Shown here: positions 8,155-16,076 of the stretch, piece after piece | Layout: each line of letters starts with the position of its first letter | How positions within the stretch are numbered: position 1 is the first letter of the stretch | Assembly: GCA_005798855.1 (NCBI GenBank) | Contig: SYIF01000107.1 | Location: forward strand, 1 to 33,130 | Source of the DNA: Actinomycetota bacterium | GTDB lineage: Bacteria > Actinomycetota > Thermoleophilia > Gaiellales > F1-60-MAGs149 | DNA: 33,130 bases | Reading direction: 5' to 3' | Program-made: the position numbers and the translations under genes | The notes under the pieces: model-generated | What the model saw: only the letters and a program-made list of their open reading frames with translations | What the model was told of the DNA's origin: nothing | The model's database searches: none

Positions 8155-10097
8155 GCGGTGACAATATCCCCCGGCATGTTGTCGGCCTCGCGGACGCGAC
8201 GCTGCGCGTCATCGCCCGGCTCGAGCGGCGACCAGCGCAGCGGCACTGCGGGGATCGGTGGCTCGAGGCCAGTCTCGGCCTTGCAGTTCGCCAGAACCTC
8301 GGCGAGTGGCGGACCGTAATCGAAGGCCAGAGCATCGCCGCGCTCAGTGCGCTGACGCTCTCGCTCCTGCTCCGTGGCAGCCTCATCGGCGGACCCGTCG
8401 GCGTTGATCACAACGCCGTAGCCCTCCTTGGCGTAGCCACTGCTGACCAGGCCATACGAGACGTCCTTGACGACAGTCTCGATCGGGCGATCGAGACGAT
8501 CCTTCCAACCACCGCCACCGGCGGTGCGGTAGACGAGCATGTCGCCCGGTACGACCTCGATCTCGTCGCACTTCGACGGCAACCGCTCTTCGGTGCCATC
8601 GAGGCGCTTGAGGATCTTCTCGGAACGACCTCCCGGCAGACCGCCGAGCACGCCCCAAGGACGCGTCAACCAACGATCGTCGTGGATCGAAACCTGACCC
8701 GGCTCGAGGTAGATGTAGCGCTTCTCAACGCCGTTTCCACCGCGATGGAGACCAGGACCACCCGAGTCGGTGATCGTCGTGTAACCGTCGATCCGAAGCG
8801 GGTAGTACGCCTCGAGATACTCGGTCGGAATGTTCTCGAACAGTGGCCACCACGAGTGACCATCCATGCCGTCACCAATTGGTCGACCGGGAATGCCTCC
8901 GTAGAGGATCTCCATGGCGAAGAAGAAGTCGCCCTTCTCGCCCCAACCCGAGTACAACATGTACGGCGAGGTGCCGTAACCAGCTGCCGTGTTGATCTCC
9001 GGAGCCTGCTTGCAGAGCGCACCACCGAGCACGTCGAACATACGCGCGAGCGCATGGGTACGACAGCCCAGTGCCGAGGGGAACCTCGGACGCAAGAGGC
9101 AACCCTCCGGCAAGATGATGTGCAGCAGCGGGTAGAACCCGTCGTTGAACAAGATCTGCGGATCGTTGACCATGATCAGGTAGATGCCGATGAACATCTT
9201 GAACATACCCTCGGAGAGGTAGAAGTTCACCGGTCCCATCGCCTGCGGATCTGTGCCCGACCAATCGAAGAACGCGTGGTCACCCTCGCGCCAGATCGTC
9301 AGTTTCATCTTGAACGGACCGTTGCCCAGGCCGTCGTCGTCGACGTAGTCCTCGAAGGACTGCGGCGTCTCCGGGATGGCCCAGTTGATCAACTGCTTCA
9401 TTGCGGCGTAGGTACGATCGAGCAGCGCCTGAAGCGCCACCAGGTACGTCTCCTTGCCGAAGCGGTCACATAGTTCCTGCACGCGCTTTTCGCCCGAACG
9501 ACACCCGGCGATCAGGGCGAACAGGTCGGCGCGGTTCATCGCCGCGTTGCGCATGTTGTTGAGAATCAGGGACAGCACCGGCTTCTGGATCTCGCCCCGT
9601 TCGACAACCTTGATCGGGGGAATGATGAGTCCCTCGTCGTAGATCGTCTTCGCGTTGGTGGGCAAGGAACCCGGCAGGCGACCGCCGACGTCCATCATGT
9701 GACCGAACTGGCTCGACCAGCCCACAAGCTCACCGCTGTGGAAGATCGGGACCAGCACGAGCCAGTCATTCGTGTGGGAGATCGAGGCGGAGCACTTGAA
9801 CGGGTCGGCGCAAAGAATCACGTCGCCCTCATAGATGCCCTGGTCCCAATCCTCCATCATCTCGTTGATGTAGGCACCGAACTGCCCCACGACCATGCGC
9901 CCGCGAGGGTCGGTGATCATCGGAAATTCGTCGTGCTGCTCGCGGATGACCGGGCTCATGGCCGATCGGAACAGCACTGCGTCCATCTCGTAGCGGGCAC
10001 TCTTCAGGGCGCCCTCAATGATGTCGAGCGTAACCGGGTCGATGTCGATTCCGGTTGGGATCTCTGCGATCCGAAGCTCGTCTGTAGTAGTTGCCAT
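8151..10097 (-). CDS. Hydantoinase B/oxoprolinase family subunit (HyuB-like)
   Basis: A 648-residue HyuB-type subunit. Together with HyuA it forms ATP-dependent cyclic-amide hydrolases (N-methylhydantoinase, 5-oxoprolinase) or related carboxylases. Visible family segments are DPVTLDIIEGALKSARYEM at the N-terminus, SPVIREQHDEFPMI, the ADPF...SHTNDWLVLVPIF stretch with its conserved Asp and His, and the glycine-rich C-terminal part (GGPGLHRGGNGVEKRY, then VYRTAGGGGWKDRLDRP). GGGAGGAGC precedes the ATG, and only 13 bases separate it from the HyuA stop. It is a separate gene and not fused to HyuA as in eukaryotic-type oxoprolinase. The neighbouring amidase favours a hydantoin-type substrate over oxoproline. 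Confidence 0.93.
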   Translation of the reverse strand: MATTTDELRIAEIPTGIDIDPVTLDIIEGALKSARYEMDAVLFRSAMSPVIREQHDEFPMITDPRGRMVVGQFGAYINEMMEDWDQGIYEGDVILCADPFKCSASISHTNDWLVLVPIFHSGELVGWSSQFGHMMDVGGRLPGSLPTNAKTIYDEGLIIPPIKVVERGEIQKPVLSLILNNMRNAAMNRADLFALIAGCRSGEKRVQELCDRFGKETYLVALQALLDRTYAAMKQLINWAIPETPQSFEDYVDDDGLGNGPFKMKLTIWREGDHAFFDWSGTDPQAMGPVNFYLSEGMFKMFIGIYLIMVNDPQILFNDGFYPLLHIILPEGCLLRPRFPSALGCRTHALARMFDVLGGALCKQAPEINTAAGYGTSPYMLYSGWGEKGDFFFAMEILYGGIPGRPIGDGMDGHSWWPLFENIPTEYLEAYYPLRIDGYTTITDSGGPGLHRGGNGVEKRYIYLEPGQVSIHDDRWLTRPWGVLGGLPGGRSEKILKRLDGTEERLPSKCDEIEVVPGDMLVYRTAGGGGWKDRLDRPIETVVKDVSYGLVSSGYAKEGYGVVINADGSADEAATEQERERQRTERGDALAFDYGPPLAEVLANCKAETGLEPPIPAVPLRWSPLEPGDDAQRRVREADNMPGDIVTA

Positions 10098-10110
10098 TAG
10101 AGCTCCTCCC

Positions 10111-12165
10111 TTAGGCCTGTGGGTTGATCAGGATGTTGTAGAACTCGTCCATCTCGGCCACATAGCCGGGGAGGACCACCGTCGTCGAGTCGAACTCGGT
10201 GACGATTGCCGGGCCGTTGAACTTGGCGCCCGGGGTCATCTTGGAGCGATCGTAAATCTTCGCGGGAATTCGCTTCCCGTCGAAGACGATCTCGTGCTCT
10301 TCGAAGATCGCGTCAGAGGCATCGTTCGCCTTGACGGTGCCCGAGGGCAATTGGATCTTCGGTACGGCTCCGTTGCCGATGCAGCGGAGGTTGACGATTT
10401 CCCGCGCGGCGTCGTCCATTTTGAAGCCGTAGAGCTGCTCGTGCAGAGCGTCGAACTGGTCCCCCAGCTGAGCAATGCTGCCCGCCTGGACCTGCGCAAT
10501 ATCGACCGTGACGGGAATCTCGTAGCCTTGAAGGACGTAGCGCATGTCTGCGAGGTACGTGACTCGTTGATCGCCGGCACCGATGCCTTCGGACGTCATC
10601 CAGTCCTGAGCACGCGTGCCGAGATCGTCGAGTACAGCCTTGATTTCGGCCGGGTCGGCCTCGTCGATCGGCTTGACGATCGTCTGAGCAAACTCGTTAC
10701 GGAACTCAGCGACGAGGTCGCCGACCGCGCAGAGCAGGCCGGGCGAGGGCGGCACGATGACGGGGAACGAGCCCATCAGCTCGGCTACGGCATTCGCGTG
10801 CAACGGACCGGCGCCACCGAAGGCAACGAGTGCGAAGTCACGCGGGTCGTACCCACGCTGAACGGAGACGAGGCGCAGAGCGCCCGCCATGTTCTCGTTG
10901 ACGATCTTGATGATGCCCTCGGCCGCCGCGTCGAGCTCGAGACCGATCGCGTCGCCGATCTTCTGCACGGACGTGCGGGAGGCCTCAACGTCGAGCTTCA
11001 TCTCGCCACCGAGCAGGCTGGCGGGCAGGTGACCGACGACGACATTAGCGTCCGTCACGGTCGGCTCCTCACCACCCTTGCCGTAGGCTGCGGGACCCGG
11101 CTCGGCACCGGCCGATTGCGGACCGACGCGAAGCGCCTTGGTCAGTTCTGGCACGTGGGCGATCGAGCCGCCACCAGCACCAACGGTGTGCACGTTGATC
11201 GACGGCACCTTCAGGCGAAACTGCCCGATTGTCGTGTCGCGACCAATTGTCGGCTCGCCGTTCTGGCAGAGCGCCACGTCTGTTGACGTGCCACCCATGT
11301 CGAACGTGAGGATGTTCGGGAAGCCTGCACGCGTCGAGACGTAGAGCGCACCCGCGACGCCACCGGAAGGTCCGGACAGCACGCCGTAGATCGGGTTACG
11401 GCCAGCCTCACGCGTCGTCATCAGGCCTGCGTCGGAGCGCAGGATGTTGACGTCGCAGGTTGCGCCGGCGGCCTTCAGCTCGACGTCGAGTCGATCGACG
11501 TAAGCCTGGACCTGTGGGCGCACATACGAGTTCATGCAGGCGGTCAGCGTGCGCTCGTACTCGCGGAACTCCGGTACGACATCGCTCGAGAGCGTGACGG
11601 GGAACTCCGGGTACAGACGCTCGACGATGGCGCCAATCTGCTTCTCGTGCTTATTCGAGATATACGAGTTGATCAGACCAACGGTCAGCGACTCGACGCC
11701 ACTATCGACGAGGTCCTTGACGATCTGCTCGACCTGAGCCTCGTCGACAGCAACCACGGTCTCGCCACGCGGGCCCATGCGCTCGACAGCCTCACGGGTG
11801 TCGGCGAGCGATGCCGGCGGGTCGGGCTTCTGCATGATGATCCAACCGGCCAGGGGGCCGGGAGTCTGCGAGCGTGCAAGGTGCAGAATCTGGGAAAACC
11901 CTTGGGTTGTGATCAGACCCACGCGAGCGCCCTTGCCCTCGAGCACGGCGTTCGTCGCGACAGTCGTGCCATGCATGATGTTACGAAGATCGGAAGGCGA
12001 GATAGCCGCCGATTCGCACATGCGTGTCAGTCCGATGAGCACGCCCTCGGAAGGGTCACTGGGTGTCGAAGGGGTCTTGACGCGGTGTTGCGTTCCATCG
12101 TCATCGTTGACGAGAAACAGGTCGGTGAATGTTCCACCGACGTCTACTCCTAGGCGATAGGCCAC
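10111..12165 (-). CDS. Hydantoinase A/oxoprolinase family subunit (HyuA-like)
   Basis: A 684-residue ATP-binding subunit of the actin/ASKHA fold. Phosphate-binding loops are clear: DVGGTFTDLFLV at the N-terminus, MHGTTVATNAVLEG near residue 65 and TFDMGGTSTDVALC near residue 290. GAGGGSIA and AFGGAGPLHANAVAEL follow further on. ATP is used to activate the amide or ring carbonyl before hydrolysis. The start is GTG at 12165 with AAAGGA upstream. It stands 36 bases after the CoA-transferase stop and 13 bases before HyuB. HyuA/HyuB homologues also occur in acetone and acetophenone carboxylases, so the precise reaction is inferred from the adjacent carbamoylsarcosine-amidase-like gene. Confidence 0.93.
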   Translation of the reverse strand: MAYRLGVDVGGTFTDLFLVNDDDGTQHRVKTPSTPSDPSEGVLIGLTRMCESAAISPSDLRNIMHGTTVATNAVLEGKGARVGLITTQGFSQILHLARSQTPGPLAGWIIMQKPDPPASLADTREAVERMGPRGETVVAVDEAQVEQIVKDLVDSGVESLTVGLINSYISNKHEKQIGAIVERLYPEFPVTLSSDVVPEFREYERTLTACMNSYVRPQVQAYVDRLDVELKAAGATCDVNILRSDAGLMTTREAGRNPIYGVLSGPSGGVAGALYVSTRAGFPNILTFDMGGTSTDVALCQNGEPTIGRDTTIGQFRLKVPSINVHTVGAGGGSIAHVPELTKALRVGPQSAGAEPGPAAYGKGGEEPTVTDANVVVGHLPASLLGGEMKLDVEASRTSVQKIGDAIGLELDAAAEGIIKIVNENMAGALRLVSVQRGYDPRDFALVAFGGAGPLHANAVAELMGSFPVIVPPSPGLLCAVGDLVAEFRNEFAQTIVKPIDEADPAEIKAVLDDLGTRAQDWMTSEGIGAGDQRVTYLADMRYVLQGYEIPVTVDIAQVQAGSIAQLGDQFDALHEQLYGFKMDDAAREIVNLRCIGNGAVPKIQLPSGTVKANDASDAIFEEHEIVFDGKRIPAKIYDRSKMTPGAKFNGPAIVTEFDSTTVVLPGYVAEMDEFYNILINPQA

Positions 12166-12201
12166 GAGTTAGTCCTTTCTCTCCACTTGCTAGGCATTAC
12201 G

Positions 12202-13425
12202 CTAGACGATCCCGGCCTCTTGCAACTTGCCAAGCTCACTTTGGGTGAGCCCAACGAGTCCGCACCAGACCGCTTCATTGTCTGCGCCGACCTCCCATTT
12301 GCCGCCCCAGCGGATTTCGCCAGGCGTCTCAGAGAGATTCGGTGTGATGCCCGGAATCGGCATGGTGCCGATTTCGGGGTCTTCGAGATCCACGATCAAT
12401 CCGCGTTCGCGGAAGTGTGGATCGTTGAACATGTCGGCAGCGGTGTACACACCGGCCGATACCACGTTTGCCTCGGCGAGCATCTCGTCGAGTTCTGCGG
12501 CCGTGTACCCGGCCGCCCATTCGTCGATCATTGCGTACAGCTCGTGCTCGCGATCGCCACGCTCGCGATGCGTTGCGTAGCGGGGATCCTCCGCTAATTC
12601 GGGCCGACCCATCACGTCTGCGAGTCGCTTCCAGAGGGAGTCATGGTTGGCTGCGATGACGACCCACTTCCCGTCTTTCGATTTGTGCACGTTGGAGGGG
12701 GCGATCTTCGAGAGGTACGAGCCGGAGGGCTCGCGCACGACGCCGGTGAGGGCGTACTCGGTGATCGTCGACTCCGTCATCGCAAAGCAGGCGTCGACGA
12801 TCGCAGCGTCGACGACCTGCCCCTTGTTGCCGCCGCGTGCGTCGCGCCAGTAGAGCGCGAGCAGGATGCCTTCGAAGGCCTGCTTCGAGGCGAGCGTGTC
12901 GCCAAGCGAGATGCCGCTGCGCGGCGGCGGCTGGTCGGGATAGCCATTGATGTAGCGCAGGCCACCCATTGCCTCGCCGGCGGCGGCAAAGCCGACGCGA
13001 TCCTTGTAGCGACCGGTCTGGCCATAGCCAGAGACGCGCGCGTAGATCAGCCGCGGATTTTTGGCCATTGCCGGCTCCGGCCCGATGTTCCATTTCTCCA
13101 TCGTGCCGGGGCTGAAGTTTTCGAGTGCGACGTCGGCCTTGGCCATCAGTTCGAGTGCGAGTTCTTGGCCTTCGGGTACACGCAGGTTGAGCGTTACGAC
13201 CTTCTTGTTGCGCGCCAGGCTCGGCCACCAGAGCGTGTGCTCGTTGACGCGCTCCCGGCCCCATTCGCGCATTGGGTCGCCTTTCGGCGGCGCCTCGACC
13301 TTAATCACCTCGGAGCCGAAGTCGCCAAGCAGGGATGCGCAATAAGGTCCGGCCAAGAGCTGGCCAAACTCGATCGTGCGGACGCCCTCAAGGGGGCCAG
13401 TGCTGGGGGTTTCAGATTCGCTCAC
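12202..13425 (-). CDS. CaiB/BaiF class III CoA-transferase
   Basis: A 407-residue family III CoA-transferase, which moves CoA between organic acids through an aspartyl-CoA thioester. The N-terminal LEGVRTIEFGQLLAGPYC, the FGSEVIKVEAPPKGDPMREWG segment and the VSGYGQTG turn are typical. The catalytic Asp is most likely Asp176 in GISLGDTLAS. The C-terminal domain has the DDPH-like NDPHFRERGLI segment. The GTG start at 13425 overlaps the end of the GntR gene by 14 bases and has AGAGGAGA upstream, indicating coupled translation. In this operon it could activate the organic acid released from the cyclic amide, but hydantoinase operons do not usually need a CoA-transferase, so its partner substrate is open. 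Confidence 0.92.
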   Translation of the reverse strand: MSESETPSTGPLEGVRTIEFGQLLAGPYCASLLGDFGSEVIKVEAPPKGDPMREWGRERVNEHTLWWPSLARNKKVVTLNLRVPEGQELALELMAKADVALENFSPGTMEKWNIGPEPAMAKNPRLIYARVSGYGQTGRYKDRVGFAAAGEAMGGLRYINGYPDQPPPRSGISLGDTLASKQAFEGILLALYWRDARGGNKGQVVDAAIVDACFAMTESTITEYALTGVVREPSGSYLSKIAPSNVHKSKDGKWVVIAANHDSLWKRLADVMGRPELAEDPRYATHRERGDREHELYAMIDEWAAGYTAAELDEMLAEANVVSAGVYTAADMFNDPHFRERGLIVDLEDPEIGTMPIPGITPNLSETPGEIRWGGKWEVGADNEAVWCGLVGLTQSELGKLQEAGIV

Positions 13426-14080
13426 GCATCTCCTCTACGAGATAGTCTCGTGCTGTTAGTACGTGGAGTCGCATCGCGCTCTCGGCACGTTCGGCCGACC
13501 CCGCCCGAAGGCTAGCGACGATTTCTCGATGGGCAGCGAGCGAGCGAGCGCGCTCGGCTGCGTCTTTCCAGAAGACGGTCTTGAAGGGACGCGGAATGCC
13601 CGCGACGGTGCGCAGTGCGCCGCTCAGGCGAGGGCTGCCAGCCGACTCGATCACGATGCGATGGAACTCTTCGTTGGCGGCCAGCAACTTGTCAACGGTG
13701 TGCGGTGTCATGCCGGCCAGCCGATCGGCGTGGTCGCAGACCGCTTCGAGTGCGAGCAGCTGCTCTTCGGTGATGCGCGTTGCGGCGAGCGAGGCAGCGC
13801 GCGCTTCGAGCACGGCGCGTACCTCGTAAAGGTCGACGAGGTCCGCTGGGTCGAACGAGCGAACGACGGCGCCGCGACGCGGCTCGATCTCGACGAGCCC
13901 ATCACCTTCGAGCAAGACGAGCGCTTCACGCACCGGCGTGCGGGAGGTCCCGAAGCGTTCTGCCAGCGCCTCGGTGCGAAGACGCTCGCCGGGTGGAAAC
14001 TCGCCGCTGACGATCGCGGCGCGCAGGTCGTCGTAGACGCGCTCAGCATTCGTGCCAACGGTTTCCGGGAGGCCTACCAT
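13412..14080 (-). CDS. GntR family transcriptional regulator, FCD type
   Basis: A 222-residue regulator. The N-terminal winged helix is typical of GntR (LRAAIVSGEFPPGERL, then ALAERFGTSRTPVREALVLLEGDGLVE, residues 19-64). The C-terminal all-helical FCD ligand domain has the usual metal/effector residues: Asp/Glu in DLYEVRAVLE, His in ANEEFHRIV and a later AHREIV. Proteins of this group sense organic acids or amino-acid-like ligands and usually repress the genes beside them. It is the first gene of the run through CoA-transferase, HyuA, HyuB and amidase. A TTGTGTACAA site lies immediately upstream of its ATG, so it probably controls itself and the whole operon. Confidence 0.94.
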   Translation of the reverse strand: MVGLPETVGTNAERVYDDLRAAIVSGEFPPGERLRTEALAERFGTSRTPVREALVLLEGDGLVEIEPRRGAVVRSFDPADLVDLYEVRAVLEARAASLAATRITEEQLLALEAVCDHADRLAGMTPHTVDKLLAANEEFHRIVIESAGSPRLSGALRTVAGIPRPFKTVFWKDAAERARSLAAHREIVASLRAGSAERAESAMRLHVLTARDYLVEEMRERI

Positions 14081-14083
14081 GAA

Positions 14084-14100
14084 TTGTGTACAAAATCATA
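14084..14100 (-). promoter_or_regulatory. GntR/FCD operator overlapping the -10 region of the GntR operon
   Basis: The plus strand reads TTGTGTACAA (14084-14093), two TTGT/ACAA half-sites, matching the T-x-GT...AC-x-A pattern known for GntR regulators. Beside it the minus strand carries TATGAT (14095-14100), one base from a consensus -10. A start near 14088 would lie inside the operator and leave a leader of only about 8 bases. No good -35 box is visible 16-18 bases upstream. Confidence 0.6.
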
Positions 14101-14135
14101 GGTCGGTCACGATTGCAAGCGACTAATTTCGGCCG

Positions 14136-14147
14136 TTTGCATGCAAA
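14136..14147. promoter_or_regulatory. 12-bp palindrome TTTGCATGCAAA upstream of the GntR operon
   Basis: A perfect 12-bp palindrome about 55 bases upstream of the GntR ATG, in the -50 region of the predicted promoter. It differs from the TTGTGTACAA operator and may be the site of another regulator. The spacing suits an activator, but function is a guess. Confidence 0.35.
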
Positions 14148-14218
14148 GACAGTTCGCACGGCACCGCAACGCTCCTCGATAAGAGATGATCCCCCGTTGC
14201 CGCGCCTCTGCCATCCCA

Positions 14219-14315
14219 GGGTCAGACCTCTTTGGTGCGTAGAGCCCGCAATCAAAGGTCGAAGAGCAGCCAAACGCGGCGAAATGCATCAAAGGGGTCT
14301 GACCCCATTGAAACA
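14219..14315. repeat. Inverted pair of GGGTCAGACC / GGGGTCTGACCCC elements (copies 2 and 3)
   Basis: Copy 2 at 14219-14240 reads GGGTCAGACC, then TCTTTGGTGC. Copy 3 at 14285-14315 is a palindrome centred on T14300: the core GGGGTC-T-GACCCC (14294-14306) is flanked by partly symmetric TCAA/TTGA arms. Copy 2 matches the reverse complement of the left part of copy 3 (about 20 bases with three mismatches), so the pair could form one long stem around a loop of roughly 45 bases. They lie between the acyl-CoA dehydrogenase stop (14341) and the GntR promoter. No gene is seen in 14101-14340. Confidence 0.75.
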
Positions 14316-14340
14316 TCGCGCCCGTCGCACAGGCAACGAC

Positions 14341-15552
14341 CTAGATCAACTCGTGCCGCTTCAGCAACCCCTTGGCAATGATCGTCTCTTGAATCTCGTT
14401 CGACCCTTCGCCAATCATCATCAGCGGCGCGTCACGGTAGAGCCGCTCGACTTCGTACTCGGTCGAGTAGCCGTAGCCGCCAAAGATGCGCATGGCTTCC
14501 TCGGCACAGCGTTGGCAGGTCTCGGTGGCGTAGAGCTTCGCCATGCCGGCCTCGATGTCGGCGCGCTGGCCCGAATCCTTCTTCTTAGCGGCGGCCAGGA
14601 TTAGGTGCTTCGAGGCCTCGATGCGGGTCGCCATGTCCGTGATCTTTTTCTGGATCAGCTGGTGATGACCAATCGGCTTGCCGAAGGCGGAGCGCTGTTG
14701 GGCGTATTCGAGCGACAGCTCAAGCGCGCGGAGCGAGATGCCAAGACCGCGGGCGGCAACGTTGATGCGGCCCGTTTCGATGCCCGACATCATCTGGTAG
14801 AAGCCCTTGCCAATCATCTCTTCGCCGCCGAGCACGGCCGAGACCGGTACGCGGAACTCTTCGAAGGCGAATTCGACTGATTCGACGCCGTGATAGCCGA
14901 GCTTGCCGAGCGGCGGCGAAACCGTCAGCCCGTTCTGCTGGGCGACGAGTGCCTCCTTCTCGACGAGCAGTGCCGTCATGCCGGTGTGGCGTGGATCCGC
15001 ATCGGGGTCGGTCTTGACGAGCAGCGCGATCAAGGAGGCGCGATCACCGTTGGTGACCCACATCTTGTTGCCGTCGATGACGAACTCATCGCCTTCGCGT
15101 CGGGCGATCGTGCGGATCGCCTGGACGTCCGAGCCCGCGTCGGGTTCGGTCATCGAGAAGCACGAGCGAATCTCGCCGACGGCGAGTCGTGGCAGGTAGT
15201 TCTGCTTCTGTCCGTCCGTCCCGTGCGCGCCGATCATGCCGCTGACGATGTACTGGCCGTTGACGATGCCGGATACGGCCATCCAGCCGCGTGTCAGCTC
15301 GGCGATCACAAGTGCGTACGTGACGAGGTCGAGTCCGAGTCCACCGTATTCAGCCGGAATGCGCATCCCGAAGGCACCCATGTCGCGCAGCCCCTCGACG
15401 ATCTTGGTTGGAAACTCGTCGCGCGCCTCGAGCTCTTTGGCGACGGGGATGACCTCGCGGTCGACGAACTCACGGATCGCCTCGAGGATCTCACGCTGCT
15501 CTGGCGTGATGTCGAGTCCGTCGAATGCGCTGATGCGCTCCTTGAGTGGCAT
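14341..15552 (-). CDS. Acyl-CoA dehydrogenase
   Basis: A 403-residue FAD flavoenzyme that oxidises acyl-CoA thioesters to 2-enoyl-CoA. Family order is complete: the N-terminal helical domain (LEAIREFVDREVIPVAKELEARDEFP), the beta domain signature CFSMTEPDAGSDVQAIRT near residue 135, the AARGLGISLRALELSLEYAQQRSAFGKPIGHHQLIQ helices, and the C-terminal GGYGYSTEYEVERLYRDAPLMMIGEGSNEIQETIIAKGLL, where the GEGSNEIQ stretch supplies the usual catalytic Glu position. The ATG has GGAAAGG upstream. It follows the thioesterase by 60 bases on the same strand, and a pair of palindromes follows its stop. The chain-length or branched-acyl preference cannot be decided from sequence. Confidence 0.94.
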   Translation of the reverse strand: MPLKERISAFDGLDITPEQREILEAIREFVDREVIPVAKELEARDEFPTKIVEGLRDMGAFGMRIPAEYGGLGLDLVTYALVIAELTRGWMAVSGIVNGQYIVSGMIGAHGTDGQKQNYLPRLAVGEIRSCFSMTEPDAGSDVQAIRTIARREGDEFVIDGNKMWVTNGDRASLIALLVKTDPDADPRHTGMTALLVEKEALVAQQNGLTVSPPLGKLGYHGVESVEFAFEEFRVPVSAVLGGEEMIGKGFYQMMSGIETGRINVAARGLGISLRALELSLEYAQQRSAFGKPIGHHQLIQKKITDMATRIEASKHLILAAAKKKDSGQRADIEAGMAKLYATETCQRCAEEAMRIFGGYGYSTEYEVERLYRDAPLMMIGEGSNEIQETIIAKGLLKRHELI

Positions 15553-15612
15553 GTCCCGGCCTTTCCGTGAGTTCTACGGTGGGTCTAAACGAATACTTCG
15601 CTTACCGGAAGA

Positions 15613-16059
15613 TTACGGCTGGTTGTCCGAGAGCGGTTGCAGAGCTGCGCGGACGGCGTCGGGCACGGCCACGGGTCGGCGCGTCTCGCGATCGACGTAG
15701 ACGTGGACGAAGTGGCCGTCCGCACTGGCCAACTCGGCCCCGACGCGGAAGATCCCGATTTCGTAGCGCACGCTGCTCGTCCCAATCCGTTCGACGCGTA
15801 GCCCTGCCTCGACCGGCTCGGGAAAGGCAATCGAGTCGTGGTAGCGGCAGAGCGTCTCGACGACAACGCCGACGACGTCGCCCGCGCCGGGGTCGAGCAC
15901 GCCCTGCTCGATCAGAAAGGCGTTGACTGTCGTGTCGAACCACGAGTAGTAGACGACGTTATTGACGTGACCGTAGACATCGTTGTCCATCCAGCGCGTC
16001 GTGATTCCACGAAAGACGGGAAAGTCGGCGCGGAGTGGCATCTGCGGTTTTGTGGACAC
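15613..16059 (-). CDS. Acyl-CoA thioesterase, 4HBT hot-dog family
   Basis: A 148-residue hot-dog thioesterase of the 4-hydroxybenzoyl-CoA thioesterase type. The active-site motif is clear at about residues 22-36: RWMDNDVYGHVNNVVYYSWFD, with the catalytic Asp before the YGHVNN turn. The remainder (YHDSIAFPEPVEAGLRVERIGTSSVRYEIGIF) follows the usual beta strands. The start taken is GTG 16059; ATG at 16041 would give a protein shorter by six residues and a wider gap to the divergent gene. Placed upstream of the acyl-CoA dehydrogenase on the same strand, it probably frees CoA from an acyl intermediate or acts as a housekeeping thioesterase. Confidence 0.9.
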   Translation of the reverse strand: MSTKPQMPLRADFPVFRGITTRWMDNDVYGHVNNVVYYSWFDTTVNAFLIEQGVLDPGAGDVVGVVVETLCRYHDSIAFPEPVEAGLRVERIGTSSVRYEIGIFRVGAELASADGHFVHVYVDRETRRPVAVPDAVRAALQPLSDNQP

Positions 16060-16061
16060 GG

Positions 16062-16074
16062 CGGTAGCCTACCG
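16062..16074. promoter_or_regulatory. 13-bp palindrome between divergent genes
   Basis: CGGTAG-C-CTACCG is a perfect odd palindrome that occupies nearly all of the 17 bases between the thioesterase GTG and the methyltransferase ATG. It presents a weak GGTAG-like ribosome site to each side and may also be an operator. Promoters for both genes cannot fit in this gap. Confidence 0.3.
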
Positions 16075-16076
16075 GG

